Assembly: GCA_024305405.1 (NCBI GenBank) | Contig: JAKNDB010000068.1 | Span: 2,473,501 to 2,537,500, forward strand | Source of the DNA: Dirofilaria immitis | Taxonomy: Eukaryota; Nematoda; Chromadorea; Rhabditida; Onchocercidae | Reading direction: 5' to 3' | DNA: 64,000 nt | Shown here: in pieces, positions 25,368-37,412 of the stretch | Position numbering within the stretch: position 1 is the first letter of the stretch | Layout: each line of letters opens with the position of its first letter | Translations under genes and position numbers: made by a program | The notes under the pieces: generated by a model | Database searches by the model: none | The model's input: the letters and a program-made list of their open reading frames with translations, nothing else | Told to the model about the DNA's origin: nothing

Positions 25368-25452
25368 TAACTAGGATGATTTAACCAGAATGATTTAACC
25401 AGGATGATTTAACCAAGATGATTTAACCAGGATGATTTAACCAGGATGATTT
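25368..25452. repeat. 14-bp tandem repeat just upstream of the STARS-like start codon
   Basis: About six copies of AACCAGGATGATTT with single-base variants. The array begins some 20 bases before the ATG of the minus-strand STARS-like gene, hence in its 5' UTR or core promoter. Confidence 0.75.
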
Positions 25453-26025
25453 GTAAACGTTGTTGCTCCTCCTCTACTCCTTCCTTTTCTTTCAACACTT
25501 TCACAAGATCAAGCAGAAAAACGGCTATTTATGTTAGCATGTGCATGCATGTGTATCCATTCGTTTATCTGTCTGCTTATATATATTTGTCCATTTCTAT
25601 CTATGTCTGCTCTATAAAAACAAATCTTGCTTTTTTTTTTTTTTATTTTCATTTTGATGAATCTATGTGTAAAGGTGAAATGTTGCTATTAGGCCAGATA
25701 AACTTCTTTGAAAAGTTGGAAACAAAAAAAAAGAAAGAAAAAAGAAAGAAAGAGAGAGAGAGATAGAGAGAAAAGAAAAATCCAAGTTCATATTTCGATC
25801 ATCAATTATACCATCAATCAATCAATCAACGTGTAACATTTTTGATGAAACAAAACAAAAAATTGCTATAAAATTCGTATAAATTTCATAAAAAAAAAAA
25901 ATTTTTTCGAAATTAAAAAATATAAAAAGAAAGTTAAAAATTGAAAAATTTTTTTAAATTATTAAATTATTTAAAAAATAGAAATTCGAAAATAGAAATA
26001 TTCATCGATTCATCAATCTATACGT

Positions 26026-26482
26026 ATACATATATATATACGTTACCGTAATTTAAGACTAGATATATATACGTTAACGTGATTTAAGATTAGATATATA
26101 TGTTGACATAATTTTAGACATATATACGTTGGCGTGATTTAAGATTAGATATATATACGTTGACGTAATTTAAGATTAGATATATATACGTTGACGTAAT
26201 TTAAGATTAGATATATACGTTGACATAATTTAAGATTAGATATATATGTTGACATAATTTTAGACATATATACGTTGGCGTGATTTAAGATTAGATATAT
26301 ATACGTTGACGTAATTTAAGATTAGATATATATACGTTGACGTAATTTAAGATTAGATATATATACGTTGACATAATCTAAGATTAGATATATATACGTT
26401 GACGTGATTTAAGATTAGGTATATACGTTGACATAATTTAAGATTAGATATATATACGTTGACGTAATTTAAGATTAGATAT
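26026..26482. repeat. ~30-bp minisatellite with TGACGTAA-like core upstream of the STARS-like gene
   Basis: About fourteen copies of TATATACGTTGACGTAATTT plus AAGATTAGATA, with variants TGACATAA and GGCGTGAT. A block of about 147 bases is itself duplicated (from ~26092 and ~26239). Exact TGACGTAA, a bZIP/CRE-like octamer, occurs about five times. Position is 0.7-1.1 kb upstream of the STARS-like ATG. Confidence 0.8.
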
Positions 26483-28124
26483 TTCGAGAAATGAATAAGA
26501 AAAAAATAAATATGACGCATATTGGTAGGCAATTTAAGATGAAATATTGCTTGCAAGAAATAAAATTTCAAATTTATTTTTTCTTAAAAATAAAAAAAGA
26601 GAGGAAACATTTTTTTTTAACAAAACATTTGAAAGGTAAAAATGTTAATGTATCTTTTATAGAAATAGAAAACATCAAGAATATTAAAAATCACATATAT
26701 ATATATATATATATATGTATATCTATATAGTTTGATAGTCTGTCATTCATTATCAGTTTATCATAACAAATATTGATACTTCCATTTATCTAATTCTATT
26801 TTATGAAAATTTTACAGAAATTTTTTATCATAATAAATTTACAGATTGTTTAATCAGATAAGAAGCTATAATGATCCATGATATAAAATATGCATCCAAT
26901 GAGTTATCCTCCTGCACAAATTTCGTTATTAATACAACAAAAACAATAGATGTAATATTTGTATACTTTTATACTTAAATACTCAGAATCAATTTTAATA
27001 TAATCTAGTAAATTTCGTATGTCTGATATTCGTATATTTAAGAGCATAATGATAAACAAAAAAAAAAAGATCAGGAGCGATATATTTATATTCATATATT
27101 CGATACTGCATTAATATTAAGTATTTAAGTATGTAAATACTCGTACGTTGTTGTATTTACATGTGTTTATATTAGTATTCACATTAATATTTATTCATGC
27201 TATCATGATATCGATATTTATGTATTCGAAATATTTAAATAATTAAGAAGAGCATTAGCGGAAATATTTCTACATGTATTCTTGTACCACCTATACATCA
27301 TACCTATACATCTATACCTAAACATTAATTATTAATCGAAATAACGATTTGATAAAAATGATATATTTGATATATTCATTATGCATGTATGTACGTATTA
27401 ATAGTAAAAGAAATTCTCTCATCCTTCGATGGTTTTATAAGACATTGTTATTTAATATTTTAAGCAATATTTATTTAGTATTTTTAGTAAGTATATTTAA
27501 TATTTAGGTATTGAATATATTAGTAATATTATTCAAAAATTTGATTAATTTATGATTTGCATAATTTGAAGATTCTTTTATCGAAAAATTGAAAGGAATT
27601 TTTTTTTCATGAAGATAAACATGAATATTAAATTATTGATTCTTTTTTATTTTAGAAATTTCTATTAATATCCAATTTTTCTTTTTTCGAATATCGATAA
27701 TCAAAAATTTTTTTATAAATCTCAACAATCGAATTAAAAAAATATTATCATTCATATTTCGATCTTTTTCAGAGAGATTAATAGAAAAATGGGAATACCG
27801 AAATTTTCACTGTAAAATGTTGAATTTTATTCTGAATTTTACGATAAGGAGATTTTGCAAAATCATGAAAAACTCTCAACTATTCCACACTACTATGAAA
27901 AAGTATCATAAATTTGTTCGAGATTTGCTGTTGCGAAACGGCGGCATTTCATCGGCCATGAAATTTAAGTTGTTGTCCGATGATTCGAATTTCGGTTCGT
28001 GAAGAAGTTGACTTGTGGTGTTCTTTTCTTTTTTTGTTAGACGTGAAAAGGTAAGCGTGAAAGAGTGCGTGAAAGAGTGCGTGGAGTTTTTAATTGTCAA
28101 ACTTTTCCACAAGATTGCGTCGTC

Positions 28125-28132
28125 TCACGTGA
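28125..28132. promoter_or_regulatory. TCACGTGA palindrome (E-box, bHLH type)
   Basis: Perfect eight-base palindrome centred on CACGTG, 210 bases upstream of the orphan-gene start and in the G/C-richer block. A second CACGTGATAGA lies at 28848 in its first intron. Such sites are bound by bHLH-zip factors of the MYC/USF/TFEB kinds; function here is inferred only from position. Confidence 0.3.
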
Positions 28133-28333
28133 TAGAATGATATTTATTTGATATTGCTAGTTTTTAAAAAGTCTTAAATGATAAGTTCTTTAAGATTTTA
28201 ACGGGGTAGTTTATTATTTTTTTAAGCATTAATGACTGGCGTTATGTAGCACATGATGGTGACATAAATTCCACGTATAAATTTATGTATTACATATGAT
28301 AAATGGTTGTTGAGTACGATACGCGCAATTATA

Positions 28334-28345
28334 TGCATTTTCAGG
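28334..28345 (+). other. Probable trans-splice (SL) acceptor of the orphan gene
   Basis: TGCATTTTCAG followed one base later by the start ATG at 28346. A strong acceptor directly before a start codon, with no coding exon upstream, is the usual look of a nematode spliced-leader site. Confidence 0.5.
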
Positions 28346-31300
28346 ATGGAAGGGCTTAATCTGGAAGGTTTCATCTACGATTATTCACTTTTTCGAATAA
28401 TTTATTGTTCTCTAATTGGTAAAGTTTATATCAATGAAAGAACGGAAATAATTAACAAAGGCAGGAAGCCAAGCGTTGGAATGTGGTGCAAATTCAAGGC
28501 ATCTCGCGAGGTTTGGAATCCTGCTTTTTCAGTTTATCCCTTTATCTTTTTCTTTTTCTTCCCATCTTTTATGTTTTTCTTTCTAGTAAACTCGGTTTGT
28601 CTAAAATTATCTTTTTAATATAAAATTAGCAATATAGACTTGATTTTTTCTCATATGACTACATATATAATATCAAATTGAATTATCTATTTTTAGTAGC
28701 ATTTTTGAATTGATAATATATGTAATTAACAATTCCCATGGATATTTTCATGTTATAATTTTGATCGAATTGATAAAGAGTATGTAACGATTATAAAATT
28801 ATTTTTGAAATGAAAAGAAAATAATACGTGCTAAGAATAGTAACTGACACGTGATAGATTTGACCATCTGATATTATTGGTTTACATTTTTGTAAAAACT
28901 GGATCCATAATCTTTTCTTTTTTTCAGGAAAATGGGGAATGGTTTGCCCAAAAGATTTTATTAATGGCATATCCACGATTGAAATATGTTGCTGGAGAGA
29001 ATGAATGTATTGTTAAGGGTAAGCAAATAGTTGTTTCATGTGAAATACACATACAATACCATATAAATATAAAGTATTTTATGTATAATATTTATTTTTT
29101 CATATCCATTTTTTCTATTTTCTCACTACATCCAATTTAACGATTCTAGGAATAGCAGTTATTTGCAATATAAACGCTAATTTTGGTTACCTCTGGAATG
29201 ATTACATCGGATTGATTGCCATCGAAAAACAGATGATATATCAATTGAAACCATTAACTGCTGTTGAATTTCAGGCAGTGCCACTTCAGAAGTCTGGTAC
29301 ATCAGCCTACTTTACGGTATGGTTAAATATGTATTTCGACTGCAGAATTAATTTTGTCCATTCCAACAGATACTTATTTTTTGATTGCAGAAATCTAAGC
29401 TGGGGAATTTTTTAACATTACGTTTTAAGGTTTTCTTTTCAAGAAATTAAGTATTTCCGATTTAAAAATAAATTTTCTAAGATAAAAGTGATCTTCAAAA
29501 ATTTGATTTCCGTTTTATTGAGTAAAATAAGGAATTACTAGTAGATAATAAGCAGCTACTTTAAATATATTTGTCGTAAATACCGTAAATATAACTTTTT
29601 GTTAATACATCAAACGTATAAGAATAATTTATTCCTGAGTGCAGACATGTCAAGTGTTAGAATAAAAGACGTACTCATTGTAAGTACGGTGGATAACTTA
29701 TGCAAGTACAGTAAATTGCATTTTTAGGCTAAAGAAATCAATGCGGAATCGGAAAATATATTTCAATCCGAAGTTCTTATTTTCATGCAGAATGCTGAAA
29801 TAAAACCAGATGGTCGGGCCCATGTCTCCGGTAATTTTGAGATCTTGTAATGATTCGTAAGTGAAAAATGAAAAATTGTTTTTAAACTCATACAAGAATG
29901 ATATCTGTAGGACTGTAGCATAGCGATTTTTCCGTTCGTTGTTGATGGCAGTGAGATTCATATAATAAGGGTCCTTGAAACAATAAGTTTTTTTATAGAT
30001 ATAAATTTTATTTATGTTAGCAGCAACATGTACATAATAACAAAAATGTATAAAATTTTATTTTTGGGATGTGCTGTCACTTTATTGGATATAGCATATT
30101 CTACACCGCCCACTATCGGTTCATCGATGTCGATCCTTTATTACAAGGCATACAATGATAGTACTTCTGGTACTGGCATTTATGCAACCACTGATAGTGA
30201 TGTTGTTGCTGGAATTGTAAGTGAACTTATATCCAGTAAATTACTGTCTGTTAGTTTTGTTCTTACTAAGTAATTCATTCATTCTTTATGCAGAATATAC
30301 GCAGAAGTTATGTAGTAGGATGGAGAAAATAGATGACATTATATAATTTTATGCTTTTTGAATGTTAATCTGATAGATTTATTTGATAGAGAGACGGTTT
30401 CTTTACAACTAAACGATATTTCGAAACAGATGCTGAACACATAGAAGTTGAGCAGTTCACTGACGCTCATAAAGGTAAATAAGTATTGATAAAACGTGAA
30501 AAAGTTTATTGTTTACTCCAAAAATATGTGAGACGATATTTATTATTATCATAAGTAAAAATGTTTGTTTTTTTTTCTAGCATTTAAAATTTTACAGATT
30601 CCAATATGACGTGTGACCAGTCACCTGTTTTGGTAAGTTAGAGAATTTTTTTAGCAGATTACTATTTAATAATGGATTTAAGCAAGATTTAAATCTTATC
30701 GTGTAATTAAATATCCCAATACTGTTTATTTATTGCATATCAAAGCAGTAAAATATTTTCTTTTGCATTTTCAATGGTAAAAGAACTTTAATATGCATAC
30801 TTTACTTGAAATTGTATGTATAGACTTGTAGAGATTTATTTACAGATATATGCATATTTTTCTGATAATTAAGTCAGACACGTATAATTAAGTTATTTGT
30901 TATTTTGATAAATTTCATAAAATTAAGACTTAATTTTTTTCTAATAAAACTTCTCTTCTTTATAGAGCAAATTTGATTGAAAATTTCAAACTATTTAGAA
31001 TGGCCTAAATATTTTTTTGTTAGAATAATGAAGTATTCGATGTAGAAATTAATTTGTTCGAATCACCAACTGGCAGCATTGTGGAATTTCAGAAAAACGA
31101 CGAAAATAATGTTGGTTTAATTGTCATTAAGAAATTTTCTCTTATTTTTTATTCAGAAATACTTTACTATTTGCAATTATTAACTTGTGAAATATTCGTT
31201 CCTAATTTAGCAGTTGTTTTCTGTTAACAGTCCTTTTCTGAGTTCCAAAATTCGATTATTTAATTTGAATTTAATTGCTGATGCTAAAAACTATGCGCTG

Positions 31301-34300
31301 TCATTAATTTAGGATTCTTCAAAAATAGTTAATCCATTAGATGATAATAGCAGCTGTTCAATGGATCAGAATTTCGAGTCATGTTCATCACTTAATTCTG
31401 TTATTTTGCACGATGAATTAGATCCTGATGACAAATTTTCCTCTACTTCATTCGCTAAAGAGGTTTTGTTTCTAAACAATAACGTAATTTAGATTTTTGA
31501 TTATCTTCAGTTCTTTCTTTTTTGATTTAGTTGTACATACACTTAATTGAAGTAGCATAATGAACATTCGTTGGGATAGATTATTAACGCTTTCATTAAT
31601 ATGGATTCACTGGAATGTTTATCACTGATGGAGATGCTATAATTGTTATCCGTTATGTATATTGCAGGAAATGGTTAATAAAACGGTTGTGATTTGTAAG
31701 ACTGATTCCGAATTAGCCAGACCGTCGAAAGATTTTCCAACGGAGTCAGAAAAAGAATTCATGAAGTTAGATGAGGTAGTCAAATCGAAGTTAAAAAAAA
31801 CCATTCAACACTATATATCAAATTATTAGGACAAAAATTCTTGTTCGAAAAGAATTCAACCGCATTTTGTTTTATTGTTTCATTGTGATTATTATTCCCA
31901 CTTATCTCAATACAGCAGAAATACTTTACACAAATTTTCGCAGAAAAGAAATGTTAGAAATGATTTCCGAAAAGATTTGTTGACCATTCCTTTAAGATAT
32001 ATTTCGAATTCATTGACCATTTGCCATATAAAATAGAGGAAATAATACGAACTCATATTTCATTCTATTGCTATGCTTTTTATCTCATAATTTAGGAACC
32101 ACGACCGATCAGAATTATAATAATATTACATTGAGTGAAAAAAGCCATATTAATTCTATTCGTTCTGATGAACCATATTAGTTCTATTTTTCATTATATT
32201 TTTAAACTAGATATCTTCTGGCGATAATCTATTGTAGCTACCAAAACTAGGATTCTGTGAAAGACGTTTTAGGTTTGTCAATGAAATAATATAAAATGAT
32301 TATTAAAGGATAGGAATGCCCTGGAACATAATGACATAAATGGATTGATCCATCAATCTCAGAATAACAAAGAAACTAGTAAGGAAGGAATCCACGGTGA
32401 AGAAACTAGTAAGGAAGGATTCCATGGTGAATTGAAGTAAGTGAGAAATCTTTTGCTCTTAATTCTGTCCTAATTTTCTAACTTATATCGTCAAGTAAAA
32501 ATTGAATATTTGTATGAAAACTTTATTAATTGAATTTAAATAATTTCATATCAAAGATTTTGAGAATCTTAAAATGGATATTAGAGATATTTTTGACATC
32601 AAATTTATATTCAGACAATTTATCTCATTGCAAGCAACACATTTTCAGTAGATTTTTTTAAAAATTTTTGATTGTTAAAATTCAGTTCCAATATTTGATT
32701 GTTAATTTTAAATTAGTTTCATGCTTTCATACTTTGCTGTGAATGGATGTAAGAATAACTTTTATATATGAAAGCAATTGATTGTACAAGTTTCTTTTTC
32801 AGTAAATTTTTTTAGAGACCATTCAGAGGAGAGACATGCATCAGTGCGACATATGCAAAGCGTTAAGACTATGGGGTTGGTTTCGTTTTTGTATTTAATT
32901 TTTACGAATTCAAATGATGACAGAGTGTTATTATAGTCGAAAAAGAATTTTAAAAATTTGTCGAATATTTCATAAATTTTGAGTATTTCGAATGACTGAG
33001 ATTTTAAATTAATTTTGAGAATTTCAGATCTCTAATCTAAATTTTAATTTTTAACTTTTTGATCGTTTAGTTATATTAAAATTGAAAACTTGAAAAAAAT
33101 TGAAGAAGATCATGAGTAACGCAAAACATGATTTGCAGATGAAAGGTGATGTTAACTCGATTCCAACACCGTCTATCGTCAGCCAGTTAGTTGTATAAGG
33201 CTCTTTAAATTTTCTTTCATTTCCTTTCAAACAAGTATAATGGTATGTTTCATTTATCAAGCATAATTTTTTCAAAATTTTTTTGCAAGAACCTTCTGTT
33301 GTTTCAGGACCACGAGTAGGACGTCAGCAAATCCAGATGAAAATATCTTTACCGAAAAGGTATCGATTTTGTTGATATTTGCACTTTTCTGACTAGTGAA
33401 ACAAGCTAAATTTATAAAAATGTATTGCTTGCTGATTCTTAAATAAATAGAATTAAAATGTGAGGCAGAGACTTAATAAGCTGAAAAGAAAATCCGTGGT
33501 TTTTTTTTTGGTTCAATTCGCTGGTTTATTGGAACGATTAGTTTGAAGTTTTCATTGATGAAAGATTTTACCGAGTTTGCAGAAAAATACATAGTGAATT
33601 TTGTTAAAAAGATTTTTCTTTTCAGGAAATTGTCTTAATAATTTTAGGGGTTTTTAAACTTTTTGGTATAAGGTATATTTGCGTCTTTTACATTATATAT
33701 ATTATAACTTTTTTATCTTGTGTTTTCTTTTACATTTATAGTGTATAATAAATATCTGTTAAATACTGCTAATATTTCAGGCTTCGGATAAGTGGATTGT
33801 TGAAGTTGATAAACTTTGTATAAAAGTACTTTCAAATCCCCGCCTTCGTAATTTTGTAAGCGTGAATGAGAACGGTTTGTAATTTTAGTATATTTAGACT
33901 TTGCGATTAAGGAAAATAAAAAGTATGTGCCATAGTTCAATTCATTTGACTGTTTAAAAAATTTACAGCTGCATTTCAAATCGTAAACTGAATTTTTTTA
34001 GGGTTCAAGAATTCTATAAAAAGTTTAATTCTTCCATCGTTACATGTAAAATTTTTGTTTAGTGAAGCACTTTTGAATTACGGGATCTATTTAAATCAGT
34101 GATGGAATTTAATTTTGTTCTTTAAATTGTCCATTTCAATTGTCTACTTTATTTCTCTATAGGAAATGCTCTTCTTCGTGACATAATGTATTATCTGGAA
34201 TATCAAATGACAGTGGAAGAAGTGAGTGAAGAACTTGGAATTCCACTTTGGGAAGTGACGGTATGCTTTTGATAATTCAACTGAATGATATTTAACTTTT

Positions 34301-34983
34301 GTTCGTATATTATGGTGAATATTTGGCAGTCAAGGTCTCTGTTTTTATAAATTAAGTTATAATGTAATAGCTTTTTACCACTTTTTTGATTCTAAACAGT
34401 GTAACTTGAAATGATCCTATTGTTTGACTCTGCTTTATTATCTTTTTTTATTTTTGTTTTGTAGGCCAATTTATTCTTTAATAAAATAGTATTTAGGACA
34501 TTAGTTAAAAAAATAGTTAAAAATATAATGGGCTTAAAAAGTTTCTCATTTTTATTTCTCTTTAACGTGTGTTACTTCTCTTTTTATTATCATGAATACA
34601 CTATTTTAATGAAATTTGGGTTGTTATATTTTGATTATTTATACTATTTCTTCCGATTATTTTGCGCTTATTTTTGAAGTAAATTATTTGAATCTTAGGC
34701 TTTAAATGCAAAGGAAAATTTCATTTTTCTTTTCTTGATCAGAGTTCCAATGCTTATCTACTCCTGATATTGCTTTTATTGATCTGTAGTGCAGTGCAGA
34801 GCATTTACTATTTGTTTTAAACGCTAGAATTATAACAATTTGATGCTTTTCTTCTAGCCTGAGTGTTTTGATATTGTGTACGAAGAACGAGCTCTTCGAA
34901 TATGTCGAGAATTCATGAAAATGAGCGGCTTTGAACGAATTGCTGGCAGCAAAATTCCGAAGATACCGGAACAAACTAATTGA
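28346..34983 (+). CDS. Unrecognised 599-aa protein, 17 exons
   Basis: Exons 28346-28510, 28928-29018, 29150-29316, 29391-29429, 29728-29846, 30021-30216, 30390-30474, 30598-30632, 31024-31110, 31313-31462, 31668-31775, 32309-32436, 32816-32875, 33308-33359, 33781-33874, 34163-34260 and 34858-34983. Every junction is GT-AG and every phase matches, so the model is internally consistent without any frame correction. I do not recognise the family. Residues 1-260 look folded (for example GMWCKFKAS, FGYLWNDYIGLIAIEK), with one hydrophobic stretch near 205-225 (ILFLGCAVTLLDIAY). About 290-480 is acidic and Ser/Asn-rich, with a 10-residue direct repeat (ETSKEG-I/F-HGE). The last ~105 residues look helical; MTVEEVSEELGIPLWEV resembles a helix-turn-helix, which is inference. 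Exons 4 and 6 are the least certain. The first exon starts right after a likely SL acceptor. Confidence 0.7.
32360..32430 (+). repeat. 30-bp in-frame duplication in orphan-gene exon 12
   Basis: GAAACTAGTAAGGAAGGA...CA(C/T)GGTGAA occurs twice head to tail, encoding two copies of ETSKEGxHGE. Recent in-frame slippage in a disordered segment. Confidence 0.75.
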
Positions 34984-35693
34984 TTATTAGGAAGAAACAA
35001 AATCAGTATAGGTACGATAACTTTCATTTATTTCTCGTTCTTAAAGGTATATAATTTTATAAATATTATCAACATCATTCGAATTTTGTCATTTCTCATA
35101 GATGGATTGTAATAATTATTCCTTAGTGTTTTCATTTGTTTAATGCATATAATTTGTACCTTAGCAATAGTATCGACTAGTTTTACAGTTTTCTAAAATT
35201 GCTTATTATTCATCTTTCCTACTTAATTAAATATTTTCTTCACTTTTTATGTGTATTATATTTCTTCTTGGGATGAATGTGTGATTGTATTTTTACCACC
35301 TAAACTCATCATGAAATTCATAATTGTTCGTTTTAGCTGTATTTAATGATCTCCTAAAAAAATCAGGCGTGATTAATAAGCTCATATGCTTTTGTCATTT
35401 GTTATACCTGATGTACATAATATGTTTAATTGGGGAATTTTTCAAAATTCTTTGGTATTTATTCTTCTATTTATCAGAAAAATAATTAAGATTTCTGCGA
35501 TTTTTTTATGCTGAGATATATTTTTAAATAAATATTATCCTATAATAATTTAACATTTATTTATCGCTTTGTTTTTTGCTAGTAAATGATTATTTAATGT
35601 TCATGTTACCATTTATTATCGAAATTGATCCGTTTACAGCTTCAGGGAGAGTTGTTAAGCAATTCAGTTGCATTCATTTTACAGTTGTTTGAA

Positions 35694-35700
35694 TTTTCAG
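35694..35700 (+). other. Possible trans-splice acceptor of the promethin-like gene
   Basis: GAATTTTCAG ends at 35700, about 100 bases before the ATG at 35804, with no coding exon upstream. It could mark the 5' end of the mature mRNA. Confidence 0.35.
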
Positions 35701-35803
35701 CAAATTGAGAAATAAATAAGCTGAAGAGATAAATACTTTATGTGCTGATCGATAATCAGAAAGATCGATTTTGAATTTTACGCTATCTTCTCTTGTATTA
35801 TAC

Positions 35804-37411
35804 ATGAAAAAACTACTTTTCAATGAAATTGTAACATGCAAACAGAAATTAAAACATGAAGACGACGATCAATATTCAGTATTCTTGTTACTAAAATCTT
35901 TGCACTTAAGAAAATAATAATAACTTCTGGTAGTCTATTACCACAGTAATTGTTAAATTCTAAATTTCAGCTACTCGATTCATCAAGTAAAAGTGATCGA
36001 TTTGAGATAATCGAAGATTGGAATATGGACAAACCTAAACCAGTGAGTAATTTGAGTCCATTAAACTCATTTTATTATTGGCCTACTTAATAATATCTAT
36101 TTTTTCTCAATTTTCCTTTTTAGAATTTCTATTTAGTTAAGAACAAATCTTTATGTACTTTTTAAAAACTGTTTGTTGTACAAAGAAAGAATATTAATGA
36201 AAATAAGATTTTTTAGTCATGGACTATGTTGAATAGCAATTATCCATTACCTGGAAATGTTTAAGCTAATTTAGTCATGCTTAGCATTTGTAAAAGTTGT
36301 ACAATGATCTATCTGATTGTAATTTGAGGTTATTATTAATTGATTAAATTCAGCGAAAGTTATAGGGAAGACAGTATTTTATACTATGTCAAGTCCATAA
36401 CGCGTAATTTTCTTAATTTTTCTTAACGATATAGCTCGTTCCATTTATTTGGCAAAACATTTTTCTTTTCAATTTTCTGTAGGTCAAATTATTTCGAATT
36501 TGATCCATGACATAAACATCCTGATTTCTTATATATTTTTGTAAAATTGTCGATTTTCAAACAATTAACGATATAATACTCAATATAACATAAATTATTT
36601 ATAGCCTAATCATCTAGTAATTTAAAAATAAAGAAAATCTCATCAAATTATGCTACAACTTAATCTTCCTATCAATTTGATTATATTAGATTAAAGTTTC
36701 AATTCCTGTTAACTTTATCAGCATATTCTTTGCATCATTTATTCAAAATTGCAGCTTACAAAGATGTTAGCCGTTATTTTTGGCGATAATTTAGATTGGC
36801 GATTTACTATACTTATTAAAACGGTGATAATGTTTAATATTATTCCTGTGATATTGCTATTATTATATATTATCATATCGAGTATTGCTATTTACTCCTC
36901 AGCTTTTCTTGTACATCGTAAGTTCGTTTCATTTTTCAAAACATCTTTTAATTATTCATCTAGTACTTAAGCAATGTATTTTATAATATTGTCGTCTACA
37001 AAATTTTCATTGTAGTCACAGATGGAATTGGTTTTCGAAAAAATATTTACGATTCAAAAATATCTTGATTTAGCAATAATGATATAATTATTTAAAGCTT
37101 TCAATCAATCAACCGTGTTTTTAGATATCATCCACTGTGCTTACCTCTATATCCAAAATATGGCCCGTTAATTGAATTGCAAACAGCGAATTGATTTTAT
37201 CTTAATTTAAATTTCTTCGCATCATATTTTTCTTTCAGTTATTTCATTTCTTTTTGGATTGGTGATATTTACACCAGTTATATTATTTTCTTCAATAAGT
37301 GCACTTATCGTTGGCTTTATTATCATTACTTTACAACGGATTTTTATGAAGGAAGATATGCAACAGCTTTCAAGTTTTGCAAAATATCAAAAGCAAATGA
37401 AAATGGAATAA
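35804..37411 (+). CDS. Promethin/LDAF1-like hydrophobic-hairpin protein
   Basis: Exons 35804-35878, 35971-36042, 36755-36917 and 37239-37411 join in phase to 160 aa. Residues 1-50 are hydrophilic (LLDSSSKSDRFEIIEDW). Two long hydrophobic blocks follow: IIPVILLLLYIIISSIAIYS with a Pro near its start, then FLFGLVIFTPVILFSSISAL, ending in a short Lys-rich tail. Overall length and the order soluble head, Pro-containing hydrophobic hairpin, Gly-containing second block are like human LDAF1/promethin (161 aa), the partner of seipin at lipid-droplet birth sites in the ER. That call rests on architecture rather than a diagnostic motif; any small ER membrane protein is possible. It starts 820 bases after the orphan gene on the same strand, so an operon is conceivable but the gap is long. 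An AATAAA overlaps the stop codon (37407-37412). Confidence 0.6.
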
Positions 37412-37412
37412 A

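Larger units (their letters stand above)
25453..28344. other. Divergent intergenic region between STARS-like and orphan genes
   Basis: Probable shared upstream region of two divergent genes. Apart from the minisatellite at 26.0-26.5 kb it holds a G/C-richer block at 27800-28135 with a short ORF on each strand, a 14-bp duplication (GCGTGAAAGAGTGC at about 28047-28081) and the palindrome TCACGTGA at 28125-28132. I see no convincing gene. Confidence 0.5.

Noticed and set aside
25800..26482. CRISPR-like regular spacing of repeats
   Set aside because: Units are contiguous or nearly so, without unique spacers, in a clearly eukaryotic setting; ordinary minisatellites.
26353..26571. Repetitive minus-strand ORF (ISNLKLCQRIYLILN)
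   Set aside because: Product of the ~30-bp minisatellite; no splice sites or conserved text.
27817..28112. Short ORFs on both strands in the G/C-richer block before the orphan gene
   Set aside because: They overlap head-on, lack splice or family support, and the block looks like a promoter or 5' UTR region.
33051..34974. Minus-strand ORFs opposite the orphan gene
   Set aside because: Shadows of plus-strand exons 14-17 and their introns; no acceptor/donor pairs in phase on the minus strand.
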